Assembly: GCF_000469545.1 (NCBI RefSeq)
Contig: NZ_KI273065.1
Location: 150,159 to 214,158, forward strand
From: Mitsuokella sp. oral taxon 131 str. W9106
Lineage (GTDB): Bacteria; Bacillota; Negativicutes; Selenomonadales; Selenomonadaceae
Direction of reading: 5' to 3'
DNA length: 64,000 nt
Positions 54,247-62,511 of the stretch are shown here, piece by piece. How positions within the stretch are numbered: position 1 is the first letter of the stretch; every line of letters starts with the position of its first letter. Under the pieces are notes generated by a model, which had not been told where the DNA came from, searched no databases, and saw only the letters and a program-made list of their open reading frames with translations. The translations under genes and the position numbers were made by a program.

Positions 54247-56255
54247 TCAATCTTTTTTATAGAAATCGCAAATATATCCGTCCACGCGAAGTACTAGGCC
54301 ATCCGCCCAATCCGGGACGCGTCCCATCTGCTCACAGAGAACTTTCAGCGATACCCTCGGATCCGCTCCAATCACAAGCTCGTCATGGATATGCATGACG
54401 ATGTCGCAGCAGCGGAGCGTCCTCATGCTGTTGCAGAGAATGTCGCGCGAGGTCGCTTGTACGATGTTTTCCACGAACTTCGGCCCGTAGGAATCCAGCC
54501 GCTCCCATTTCTTAGCGGAGCCTACGCCCTCGTAAGTGATGCACTCGCTGTCAAACCGGTTCGTTCCGACTTTTGGCTTCACATAGGCGAGATTCCGCCC
54601 AGACAGCAGCCGGATAAAATGCATGCCGGACTGCCAGAAGAAGGTGAGCTTTCCAAGGCGAGTGCTCCTGTGATACTTCACCGCCTGCATGACAGCCTTG
54701 TCCACATCCCACCAGAAACAGACAATCTGCTGATTGGCAGCCCGCCAAGAAGAGACGATGCCGGGAAGCTCATCTTCCGAAATCCCCATCTCCAAAGCGC
54801 CCATCGCCTTGAGCGCACCGGTTGAGCCGCCGTAGCCGCAGGCAAGCTCCGCAATTTTGCCTTTCTGGCGAAGCTCGCCGTTAATGCCATGCTTGACTAC
54901 CTGAACGCCAAACATGCGGCTCACGGTCGAGCAGTAGATATCTTCCCCATTAGCGAATGCGTCTGACTTCCATTTCTCGCCCGCGTACCAAGCGATGACG
55001 CGCGCCTCTATAGCTGAGAAGTCCGCCACATAAAACGGGTACCCGGTTTCGGGATGAAAGCTGTCCGGATGAGCTGCGAGAGCGTATCCGGCACGTCTTC
55101 GTAAAGCATCTTCACGGTTTCATAGTCTCCGGATTTCACAAGAGCGCGTGCGGCATCCAGATCAGGCAGATGATTCTGCGGGAGATTTTACAGCTGGATC
55201 AGGCGTCCGGCCCAGCGGCCAGTCCGGTTCGCTCCATAGAACATGAACATGCCTCTGGTGCGGCTATCTGCACACACGGCTCGTTCCATTGTTTGATATT
55301 TCTTAACGCTGGATTTGGCAAGCTGCTGCCGGAGTTCCAGCACCTCCGCAAGTTCAGGCGGAGCCGTCTTAAGAAGAGCGGCTACGGCCTTCTTGCCAAG
55401 GCTGTCGACCTCCATGCCGTTATCTGCGAGCCACTGCTTCATCTGCTGGACGCTGTTCGGATTATCCAGATCTGTAAGCCGCCTTATCTTTTCCGTCAGT
55501 TCCCGGCGGGAGCGGGAATCCATTTCGATGGCCTTCTTGACCAGGTCCATGTCAATCCGCACGCCGCGGTCGTTGATTTCCTGATCGATGTGGTATTCGT
55601 CCCAGACAAATTCCGGAACGGGAAAGTTGGCAAGCCACTTCTGGATCGCCATCTCGACCTCAACATCACGCTTGTTGTAAGCCTTAAAGGTCGACCATTT
55701 CTCCGGATCATCAGAGGGAAGGTTTCGAGTCCTGCCGCCATTTGCCTTCGTCGGCACGCAGGGAACAGAGAAAAAGCGGATCAAGCTCTTGCCTTCATCC
55801 ATCTTCTGGTCAGCCAGATTCAGAACCTTGCCGACGCCCTTCAGCGACAGCGGAAGTCCCATCGTCGCCGACCAGACCATCGAGCATTTCCAGCCTTCCG
55901 GATTCAGAAACCTGGCATATTCAGTCGAGAGAGGATGATGGTCGTGAAACGGATCGAGGCTGACTCCTTTATCCCGGAGGAATCTTGACAGGTAGACACG
56001 TTCAAAGTTTGCATTGAAGGCTCATTTCGTTATGTCATCATCCGTCAGCGCTTCAGAGATCCCTTCCGGGATTTCTTCGCCTGATGCCAGATCCACGACC
56101 TGAACCTCGCTGCCGTCCAAGCTGTATCCAAAGAGGAGAATCTCAAAGGCGAGTGATTCCGCGTACTTGTACACGCCGCACTTGCCAAGATCGATGTCCG
56201 AGAAGGTTTCAATATCGATCGATAGAAATATTTTTTTTGTGATTGTCGCCTCCAT
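54247..56255 (-). pseudogene. Phage family A DNA polymerase, broken by two stops and a frameshift
   Basis: Three pieces in order form one DNA polymerase of the phage type. Piece 1 (56255-56022): FLSIDIETFSDIDL, the 3'-5' exonuclease start; it stops at a TGA (56022-56024) where the same frame continues AFNANFERVYLSRFLRDKG, so a Trp codon of KWAFNANFERV was probably lost. Piece 2 runs to GRWAGRLIQL and a TAA at about 55188-55190, after which the frame continues NLPQNHLPDLD, so a Gln codon became a stop. Near 55035 one T of a T-run is missing, shifting into piece 3 (ADFSAIEARVIAWYAGEKW to FYKKD), which holds motif A and the later HIHDELVIG motif C. Inactive as read. Confidence 0.88.
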
Positions 56256-56310
56256 TCAAAATGTGGCGGCAGGGATTTCTCCCCGCCGCCAGTAGGCAAG
56301 GCCGCTGCGG

Positions 56311-56502
56311 TTATTTCTTCTCGAGCGCCTTCATACGGCTCTCGTGATATTCCGCATCACGCTTGTCCTGCTTTTCGCGGTTTTCCTTATCCTCCTTGTA
56401 GGAGCGGTAATTCGTGATGGTCAGCGTCAGCATGAGGATGATCGCTGCCAGACCACCGGCATAGACAATGATGTAAAGAATCGTGTTCATGATATTTTCC
56501 AT
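56311..56502 (-). CDS. Small single-helix membrane protein of the phage module
   Basis: 63 residues: one membrane helix (ILYIIVYAGGLAAIILMLTLTI) followed by a strongly charged tail (SYKEDKENREKQDKRDAEYHESRMKALEKK) that looks like a coiled coil. It lies between the DUF2815 gene and the polymerase pseudogene on the same strand. GTGACAAGG lies upstream as a possible ribosome binding site. No family recognised. Confidence 0.6.
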   Translation of the reverse strand: MENIMNTILYIIVYAGGLAAIILMLTLTITNYRSYKEDKENREKQDKRDAEYHESRMKALEKK

Positions 56503-56517
56503 AGCCTTGTCACCTCA

Positions 56518-57093
56518 TTAATTCAGAAAGTCGTCGTCACCGTCGGTTGCGAATTCCGCAAAGTCGGACTCTTCGCTGGCCTTACTGCCGAGCGGCTCGC
56601 CGTCACGGATCTTCTGCAGATTGTTAAGCCCGCAGGCGATGCCGCAATTACCAGAGCTGTTGAACGCGTAGAACGTGATGGACGCTCTGCCGTACACGCC
56701 GGAGTAGACTTCGCTTCTCGACATGATTGGATTTAGATCGGCATCCACAATTCCGGGAGCCGTTGTAGCGTTGGCGTTCACGAAGTAGGCATTGCGATAA
56801 GCCTCGTCATCAGGCCTCTCGCTGTCGCCGTCACGAAGTGGCGTCTTGATCGCCGAGAGCGCCGGAACCGTGCGGCTGTTGCCCTTGAGCTTTCCTTCGC
56901 CTTCTTTGTAGGCGGCTTCAATGGCAGCCTTGATCTTGTTGACCGTGACCGTGTCGGACTTCGGGATAATCAGGCTGACCGAGTACTTCGGCGTGCCGCC
57001 GTTGATGGATTTCGGTTCCCAGACATTGGCGTAGGACCAGCGGGTGTTTACGCCAGTGATGACTTTCATCGGATTCTGCATTTTCTTACTCAT
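56518..57093 (-). CDS. DUF2815 phage protein (probable ssDNA-binding)
   Basis: 191 residues from ATG (MSKKMQNPMKVITGVNTRWSY), nine bases after GGAGG; a much longer upstream frame is a shadow inside the DUF2800 gene. YSVSLIIPKSDTVTVNKIKAAIEAAY, the NAYFVNANATTAPGIVDADL segment and SEVYSGVYGRASITFYAFN are typical of DUF2815, a phage replication-module family thought to bind single-stranded DNA. The C-terminus is acidic (DFAEFATDGDDDFLN), as in many SSBs. It overlaps the DUF2800 gene by eight bases and appears intact. Confidence 0.88.
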   Translation of the reverse strand: MSKKMQNPMKVITGVNTRWSYANVWEPKSINGGTPKYSVSLIIPKSDTVTVNKIKAAIEAAYKEGEGKLKGNSRTVPALSAIKTPLRDGDSERPDDEAYRNAYFVNANATTAPGIVDADLNPIMSRSEVYSGVYGRASITFYAFNSSGNCGIACGLNNLQKIRDGEPLGSKASEESDFAEFATDGDDDFLN

Positions 57094-58225
57094 AGTTTTT
57101 GTCCTCCATAAAATCATTTTTTGCTGTATTGAGTGCCGGTCTTTTATCCGACTCCGGCACCAGAGTTGGTTTGCCCTGCGGCTTTTCGATGTACGCCGAC
57201 AGAAGATCGTTAAATCGGTTTTTGCCGAGGAGCTTCTGCATGGCGGTAATGCCGAGCAGCTTCTTCTCATACGGGTCATACCCAGCATCGGTGACGGCCT
57301 TGGCGACAGCTGTCTCATTCGTGTACTTCCGGACAAATCTGCCTTCGACGAGCTTGAAGCCGTGCCATTCCTTTCCGGAGATGGCCTGCTGCAGGGCATA
57401 TTCCGTGATGTCGGATGCCCACGAAACAAGGTCGTCGACTTTAGAGGGAATGACTTCAATCTCCGTATCCGACAGCTCTGGTGGAAGCTTGAAATCGTAC
57501 TGGGCGAGCTTCAGATTGGCCTCGGCTCTGGCGCGGCAGATGGTTTTGGCCTTGCAGAACCGGCACCATTCGCCGCAGGAGAATTCACCATTACCATCCC
57601 ATGCCCGGTCGGCTGCAGGCTTCAGCACCTCATCGGCCCACTTGAGTAGGTCAGCTTTCAGGATTTGCCATTCGCTGACGTTCTGCCGCCTCGGCTGATA
57701 GATCGTGAACGCCACTGTGTCAATGTCGTAGATGTCATCGAATAGCTCCAAGGCTCCGAGCCCGTAGCATTTGAGCTGGGGATTGTTCTCAGCGAAAACG
57801 GGAATCCCGGTGCCGTATTTCAGGTCAATAATCCGAAGCGTCCCATCCGCAATGACCAGCGCATCTGCTGTGCCAAATCCCTGCTTTACCCAGCGGGAGA
57901 AATCCACCCTGTGCTCGATCAGAACAACCGGGTCAGCGCATGTTTCCTTTGCGGCTGCAACCTGTTCAAGCACATAGCCTGCGTACTCATCCGTTGCCTC
58001 ATCCATCTCTTCGTTATAGAAGGTAAGATTCTCAGTTGGATCCTCCGCCGGGTACTCGAGTGCCTTCCGGAGCTTGAATTCCGCGAGGCTGTGTGCGCAG
58101 GTGCCTTCCAAGGCGTAGCTGCTTCCGGTGTCCTCGAAACCTTCGCTGAGCCGTACGGACGGCGGGCAGTGCAGCCACCTGTCGGCGCTGGATGCGGACA
58201 GGACCGCGTGTTCTTTAGTGCTCAT
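57086..58225 (-). CDS. DUF2800 phage protein (RecB-like nuclease fold)
   Basis: 379 residues. The start (HAVLSASSADRWLHCPPSVRLSEGFED) and the four-cysteine C-terminal cluster region (CGEWCRFCKAKTICRARA) are hallmarks of DUF2800. TADALVIADGTLRIIDLKYGTGIPV is the PD-(D/E)XK core, with Asp and the DLK triad. Cas4/AddB-like Fe-S nuclease action in phage DNA processing is inferred. It overlaps its neighbours by four and eight bases, a normal phage operon arrangement, and appears intact. Confidence 0.88.
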   Translation of the reverse strand: MSTKEHAVLSASSADRWLHCPPSVRLSEGFEDTGSSYALEGTCAHSLAEFKLRKALEYPAEDPTENLTFYNEEMDEATDEYAGYVLEQVAAAKETCADPVVLIEHRVDFSRWVKQGFGTADALVIADGTLRIIDLKYGTGIPVFAENNPQLKCYGLGALELFDDIYDIDTVAFTIYQPRRQNVSEWQILKADLLKWADEVLKPAADRAWDGNGEFSCGEWCRFCKAKTICRARAEANLKLAQYDFKLPPELSDTEIEVIPSKVDDLVSWASDITEYALQQAISGKEWHGFKLVEGRFVRKYTNETAVAKAVTDAGYDPYEKKLLGITAMQKLLGKNRFNDLLSAYIEKPQGKPTLVPESDKRPALNTAKNDFMEDKNYE

Positions 58226-58545
58226 TTGAGGTCCTCCGCGTCCTGAAGCAGGGCTTCGTAATTTGCCGGATCTACTGCCGAAAGCTTGCTGGCACCATAT
58301 TTATGGAGCAGCTCACGAATCTCAGCTGTATGACCGGCGCGGGATTTCTCTGCGAGAACCTTCCGCACATCCTCGAGCTTCAGTTCCCTCTTCGGTACTG
58401 ACTTTGCTTCCGGTTCTGGCACAGGTATTTCCTCTGTTTCAGTTCCGGAGAACTATCGGTAGAGCCAGTTTGCCGCGTCATTAATAACAGCGGCGGCATC
58501 GCGCAGGTCTTTGATGGTTTGATCCAAATCGGCCATTTTTGACAT
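58222..58545 (-). pseudogene. Small phage-module gene with internal TAG
   Basis: From ATG at 58545 (MSKMADLDQTIKDLRDAAAV), preceded by AAGGAAG, the frame reads to NWLYR and a TAG at 58453-58455, then goes on in the same frame (FSGTETEEIPVPEPEAKSVP) to the stop at 58222, overlapping the DUF2800 start by four bases. One changed base (Gln CAG to TAG) explains the break; the intact product would be about 107 residues. The C-terminal half (KRELKLEDVRKVLAEKSRAG) is also open from a GTG near 58422 and could be re-initiated. The function of this phage family is not known to me. Confidence 0.75.
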
Positions 58546-58687
58546 CGTCTTTTCTTCCTTCCTCGGATTGACTGTCTGCGGCAAGAATGGTCAGGTTTCT
58601 TGCCAGTCGGGCTGACACACGACTGATCGCGAATAGAACTGCTATCACTTCCGTGTCTGCCGGACCTCTGTTGCGTGTCTTGTTCAT
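58481..58687 (-). CDS. Small phage-module protein
   Basis: 68 residues from ATG (MNKTRNRGPADTEVIAVLFA), with GGAGG five bases upstream; the frame is open further upstream without a better start. It overlaps the next gene by about 65 bases in another frame. The sequence has a hydrophobic helix (VIAVLFAISRVSARLARNLTIL) and a basic C-terminus. I do not recognise the family, but it is on the same strand and in the same tight arrangement as the other phage genes. Confidence 0.55.
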   Translation of the reverse strand: MNKTRNRGPADTEVIAVLFAISRVSARLARNLTILAADSQSEEGRKDDVKNGRFGSNHQRPARCRRCY

Positions 58688-58824
58688 CGCTACCTCCAAT
58701 CCGGAGCATCCTGTGTTCGTGCTCCTTACACTTCCCACTGGAGGCGAAGGACCCGTTTTGACGAAGGAAAGAGAAAAAATTTAGAAAAAACTCCGGCCAC
58801 CTGAGCGGCAGCCAGAGCAGACGA

Positions 58825-59322
58825 TTAAAACCAGTCCGGGAATTCCTCGGACAGCTTCTCTTTCACCTTATTCAGACGTGAGCGGAAGGTGGTCCGCTTG
58901 ATTCTAATGATGTCGGCGATGGTCTCATCCGAGAGACCCTCCAAACGGAGCTCACCGATCTTTATAGCTTCCGGCATCAGCTCCTGCAGACGTTTGATGA
59001 GCTGCTCCAGCTCGGCTTTGTCTGCGAGAACGTCTTCGATGAGGGGAGCGTTGTCCGGGATGTAATCTGCGAGAGTGCCTTCGCCATCTGGGAGAGGTTC
59101 ATCGAGAGAGACTCCCTTGTTGTTGTGGAATTCGCAATCGAGGCAGCAGCAGTCACAAAGCCACCATTTATTTCTCGGGCAGAAGCATTCACCGCGAGAC
59201 TGCATGCGCTTTCGATAGGCCGTGCGCTTCCGGTCATACTCTTTGTACTGATCCTCTGACACCTCATACCATGTGCGGGTGTTTTTGTCATAGATGCGGA
59301 AAGAATTAGATTTTTTACTCAT
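58825..59322 (-). CDS. Sigma-70 region 4-like phage regulator
   Basis: 165 residues. The N-terminus is basic, followed by a cysteine-rich stretch (ECFCPRNKWWLCDCCCLDCEFHN) that could bind zinc. An acidic linker (LPDGEGTLADYIPDN) leads to a C-terminal helix-turn-helix (LRLEGLSDETIADIIRIKRTTFRSRLNKVKEKL) like sigma-factor region 4. Such proteins are common at the left of phage or conjugative replication modules and may activate late genes. It is the first gene of the leftward phage transcript and appears intact. Confidence 0.75.
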   Translation of the reverse strand: MSKKSNSFRIYDKNTRTWYEVSEDQYKEYDRKRTAYRKRMQSRGECFCPRNKWWLCDCCCLDCEFHNNKGVSLDEPLPDGEGTLADYIPDNAPLIEDVLADKAELEQLIKRLQELMPEAIKIGELRLEGLSDETIADIIRIKRTTFRSRLNKVKEKLSEEFPDWF

Positions 59323-59382
59323 ATTCGACTCCTTTGGATTTGCTGAATCCGCAGAAGCCGATTCGTCCGTAGAGACAGAGAA

Positions 59383-59436
59383 ACGGCCTGAGGCACATAG
59401 TTATTCCTGCAAGGAATGAGCTATGTCCTAGGCCGT
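59383..59436. repeat. Long hairpin upstream of the sigma-like gene
   Basis: ACGGCCT...ACATAG (59383-59400) pairs with CTATGT...AGGCCGT (59421-59436), and inside, ATTCCT pairs with AGGAAT around a tiny loop. It lies 60 bases upstream of the sigma-like gene, in its probable leader. No T-run is seen on either side; it may be a leader RNA structure or a protein-binding palindrome. Confidence 0.55.
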
Positions 59437-59470
59437 CTAGCAGCTCTGCGGACTCTGTTTGGCTAAGTTT

Positions 59471-59827
59471 TTATGCCGATAAGATGTCTACTGCATAGAA
59501 ACCAGTTGTGGTATGTGTTATACGGGAACAAATGCTTCCTCGTATAACCGTGAACGAATCACCTATTGGGATGTTGAACTGACACAAGGACTTATGAGGC
59601 CCCTTTGTTTGAACATCACCCGTCTTGTCGTTTGCCCTACATAGCAGGTGATTATGGCTATTTCGGACATCCTTAAATCCGTCTTCGATAGGTATGCCTC
59701 CTTTCATCAATTTTGTTGCCAAAAGGTAACACATCGGCCAAAAAATAAAGCCGAAACGCCATATTGCAATCACAGCGCTACCCATTGGTAACAAAGACAT
59801 TATATCAATACTGTTACCTATTGTCAA
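59471..59827 (-). CDS. Doubtful open frame beside the phage repressor
   Basis: 118 codons. AAAGGAGG at about 59700 (inside the frame) is not followed by a start codon at a usual distance, and other starts have no site. The N-terminal third is hydrophobic, the rest is mixed (IPIEDGFKDVRNSHNHLLCR). It reads towards the sigma-like gene from the repressor region. It could be a small phage gene or the antisense of a control region. If it is not a gene, the 59437-59844 stretch holds only operator-like repeats (GGTAACA and TGTTACC near 59786-59815). Confidence 0.3.
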   Translation of the reverse strand: MTIGNSIDIMSLLPMGSAVIAIWRFGFIFWPMCYLLATKLMKGGIPIEDGFKDVRNSHNHLLCRANDKTGDVQTKGPHKSLCQFNIPIGDSFTVIRGSICSRITHTTTGFYAVDILSA

Positions 59828-59844
59828 ATATCTTCAAAAAGATG

Positions 59845-59873
59845 TTGCTAAACAGGAACATTGGTGATATAGT
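59845..59873 (+). promoter_or_regulatory. Promoter of the phage-type repressor
   Basis: TTGCTA (59845-59850), a 17-bp spacer and TATAGT (59868-59873), with AAAGGAGGT 8-10 bases after. Nearby GTAACA/TGTTAC elements may be operators. Confidence 0.7.
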
Positions 59874-59895
59874 ATAGGCAAAGGAGGTGCGACAC

Positions 59896-60237
59896 ATGAA
59901 TCTGGGTGAATACATTTCTCAGAAAAGAAAAGAAAAGGGATGGTCGCAGAGAGATCTTGCTGCCGCATCCGATATTAGCAATGCCGAGATTTCAAGAATA
60001 GAGTCTGGTAAAAGAAAAGAGCCATCTCCAAGTGTGCTCAAGTCTATTGCCAATGCTTTATCAATTCCGGTAGAAGACCTTCTTCAGGTCGCCGGGGTGT
60101 TGGAAGAAAGTACTGTAGAAAAGGGAAGGCAATTTGTGGCATCTATGAGCGACCAGCCCATACCGAAAGATCTGACAGAGGAAGAACTGGAAGAAGTAAA
60201 GAAGTTCGTCGATTATTTAATCAGTAAAAGAAAATAA
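59896..60237 (+). CDS. XRE-family phage repressor
   Basis: 113 residues from ATG (MNLGEYISQKRKEKGWSQRD), with AAAGGAGG eight bases upstream. An N-terminal HTH_3 (WSQRDLAAASDISNAEISRIESGKRKEPSPSVLKSIANAL) is followed by a short C-terminal helix pair (LTEEELEEVKKFVDYLISKRK), as in small cI-like repressors. It faces away from the phage genes to its left, the classic arrangement of a repressor divergent from early genes. A hairpin terminator follows at once. Confidence 0.88.
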   Translation: MNLGEYISQKRKEKGWSQRDLAAASDISNAEISRIESGKRKEPSPSVLKSIANALSIPVEDLLQVAGVLEESTVEKGRQFVASMSDQPIPKDLTEEELEEVKKFVDYLISKRK

Positions 60238-60283
60238 AAAACTCGTTGCAGTAAGAGACATCCTCATAACTGCAACGAGTTTT
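60237..60283. terminator. Bidirectional terminator between repressor and protease genes
   Basis: AAAACTCGTTGCAGT pairs with ACTGCAACGAGTTTT around a 16-base loop; A-run on the left, TTTT on the right. Confidence 0.88.
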
Positions 60284-60288
60284 GTATT

Positions 60289-62511
60289 TCACCTTATATT
60301 GATTCGTACCGGTTGTACAGCACTGAAGCGGCCAGCGGTTTCACGAACGATTTCTGAATACAGATTGCCAGCAGATGTCAGATCCTCTACTGTGATAACA
60401 AGAGAATAAGGTATCTCCTCATCGTCAGCAATTCCCCATCTGGTAAATAATTCAAGCCAAACTTCCCAGCTTCCAGAATCAAAGCTAGAAAATTCATTAG
60501 AGAAGTGGTAACACGTATCCCATTTGTTCCGATTATCACTTACAGAAGGATTATCGACAACATTGACGCCATTGGAATTAAGCCGATGTATTGAGGCTGA
60601 AATGTATGCGGCTGAATACTCACTTCCTTTTGTCCTGTCTACTGGAGGCCGTGCTATGCAGGTTACGGTAACGCGTATTTTCTTTTCCCCACGTTTTACT
60701 TTGAGATCCGCGATGGCAGAAGGAATATGGAATTTAACACGCTTCTTCGTAAGACGATTCATTGTTCCGCTGTTTAAAAAAGTCACCCTGTCTTCCGAAG
60801 AGTACATACTGTTTTCAGGTGATGATAATCCTCTGCCATATAAGTTCCCGGCTAAATCCATTTCTTCCTGCGTCATTCCAGTTCTGTCATACGGGGGTAT
60901 AACTCTGTTATAAAGAAGAGCTTGAGCAAGGCCAACATCATTATTGGGAACGACAGTCATAACCTGCGCGAGATCTCCGGCAACAATTGGTGCAGTGAAA
61001 CTCGTTCCAGCAGGTGCACAATATCCGGTCTGAGAAAGGCAGAGCGCATATTGGTCAGGTGGAATATTTCCATTTTTGAATTGAGTAGCCCCATAGGCTA
61101 CAAGATCAGGTTTATAAAATCCATAAAATCCGGGACCACGCCTTGAATATGGAGCTAACTCATTCTTTTTACTTAAACTTCCGGGATGATCGACACCGAC
61201 AATTGCGCCAACCGTGACGCCGAGCATTGCATCAGCAGGAGAGGCTATCTGCGATAAGTCTTCTGCAACAATATCCTTGAGAGAATCCTGACTTTCAAAT
61301 AAGTTGTGATTTCCAGCAGAGATAATGAATCGGACACCATATTTCCTGCTCAGAAGATCAAACTCACTCCCGAGCAGGCTCATTTCACTACCCTCGATTG
61401 GTTCTGAAGCATTATAAGAAAAATTGAAAATCTTAGAGACTCCCGAAAAATTTTCTACCGCTTCACGAACGCGTTTTAGCATGGTATCTTCAGGCACGCT
61501 GTCCGCATCAGCAATCTGGGCATCAATTATTCGGGCCCTTGGAGTAAGATATGGATCTGCGAGATGCATGCCAAGATATCCAAAAGTGACCCTGCTGGAG
61601 ACAGGTGTCCCGTGACTTCCGAAGGATGACCCTTTGGAACACCCTGATGCCTGCCAATGAACGGGGACAATATCCTGAAGATGATCCGGAAGTGAAACTC
61701 CGTCATCGAGTACAACAACAGCGGGTAGTGCAGAGATGTCGATGTTAGGATCCAACTGCAATCCACCACTAAGCGGAGAAACTATGCTGGGCTGGATCCC
61801 GTGAAAAAACAAAGTCCTCTCAACCCAATAAACACGCGGATCATCAGCTATTTTATCCACGTTTTGCGGAGACATACTTGCGCGGATTATCGATGTACCG
61901 TCGGACAGACGGTATGGCTCATTGTGAATAATTCCTTTTCCTGCTCTGATGCGATCAGAAATGTTGGATTCTGCACGTTGCTGAACATCAGGAGCCATAT
62001 CAGGGAGCAGAACCACCTGCACATCAATAGAAACGGCATCCGGATTATTCTTAACGTACTGTAATACAGATGTCGCTTTTTTATCTTCCGCTGTGAAGGG
62101 CTCAAATTCTTGGATATATTGAAAATCCTTCTTCGTTCCTTTTTCTTTATAGCGATCTACGCGGCCTTGAAGATTGTTAAAAACATCTCTCGGCGCGGAT
62201 ACAATTGCATGTCTATGATCCTTGACAGCATTAATGGTTAGCCCCTCATTCTCAATAAAATCCTTTTGGCTGGCCAAATCCTCTTTATCTTGAAGAATGA
62301 CTTTAAACGTGATCAGGTCATTTTCGTCAAGAGAGCTTGATGACTGCAAATGCTGGAAGAAATCCACCACACTTTTCAAACCCTGCGACAACTTCTGGCC
62401 ATGTTCGGAGTGCTCTACATCATATTGGTTGCTTCTTCCTGTGGGACTTTTGTCGATGCTATCTATTTCCTGTTCGGGAATCCATAAATGATATTGTCTG
62501 TTGTCAGCCAT
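60289..62511 (-). CDS. Subtilisin-like (S8) serine protease paired with an AAA ATPase
   Basis: 740 residues from ATG (MADNRQYHLWIPEQEID), just after AGAGGTGG. The S8 triad is visible: Asp in AVVVLDDGVSLPDHL, His in FGSHGTPVSSRVTFG and Ser in APAGTSFTAPIVAGDLAQ, with the oxyanion Asn in ISAGNHNLF. A 260-residue N-terminal domain comes first and a beta-rich domain of about 180 residues last. No signal peptide is present, so it acts in the cytoplasm. The gene overlaps the ATPase gene by eight bases. ATPase plus cytoplasmic subtilase pairs are recurrent in defence islands, where a defence role is suspected; that is an inference here. Confidence 0.85.
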   Translation of the reverse strand: MADNRQYHLWIPEQEIDSIDKSPTGRSNQYDVEHSEHGQKLSQGLKSVVDFFQHLQSSSSLDENDLITFKVILQDKEDLASQKDFIENEGLTINAVKDHRHAIVSAPRDVFNNLQGRVDRYKEKGTKKDFQYIQEFEPFTAEDKKATSVLQYVKNNPDAVSIDVQVVLLPDMAPDVQQRAESNISDRIRAGKGIIHNEPYRLSDGTSIIRASMSPQNVDKIADDPRVYWVERTLFFHGIQPSIVSPLSGGLQLDPNIDISALPAVVVLDDGVSLPDHLQDIVPVHWQASGCSKGSSFGSHGTPVSSRVTFGYLGMHLADPYLTPRARIIDAQIADADSVPEDTMLKRVREAVENFSGVSKIFNFSYNASEPIEGSEMSLLGSEFDLLSRKYGVRFIISAGNHNLFESQDSLKDIVAEDLSQIASPADAMLGVTVGAIVGVDHPGSLSKKNELAPYSRRGPGFYGFYKPDLVAYGATQFKNGNIPPDQYALCLSQTGYCAPAGTSFTAPIVAGDLAQVMTVVPNNDVGLAQALLYNRVIPPYDRTGMTQEEMDLAGNLYGRGLSSPENSMYSSEDRVTFLNSGTMNRLTKKRVKFHIPSAIADLKVKRGEKKIRVTVTCIARPPVDRTKGSEYSAAYISASIHRLNSNGVNVVDNPSVSDNRNKWDTCYHFSNEFSSFDSGSWEVWLELFTRWGIADDEEIPYSLVITVEDLTSAGNLYSEIVRETAGRFSAVQPVRINIR

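Noticed and set aside
56022..56024. Phage using TGA/TAG recoding to read through stops in polA and the small gene
   Set aside because: Three different stop codons and a frameshift are involved, and DUF2815/DUF2800/sigma-like genes use ordinary stops; decay is simpler.
56518..57459. Longer 313-residue version of the DUF2815 protein
   Set aside because: The first 122 codons overlap the DUF2800 gene in another frame and are Ser/Arg-rich; GGAGG marks the internal ATG at 57093.
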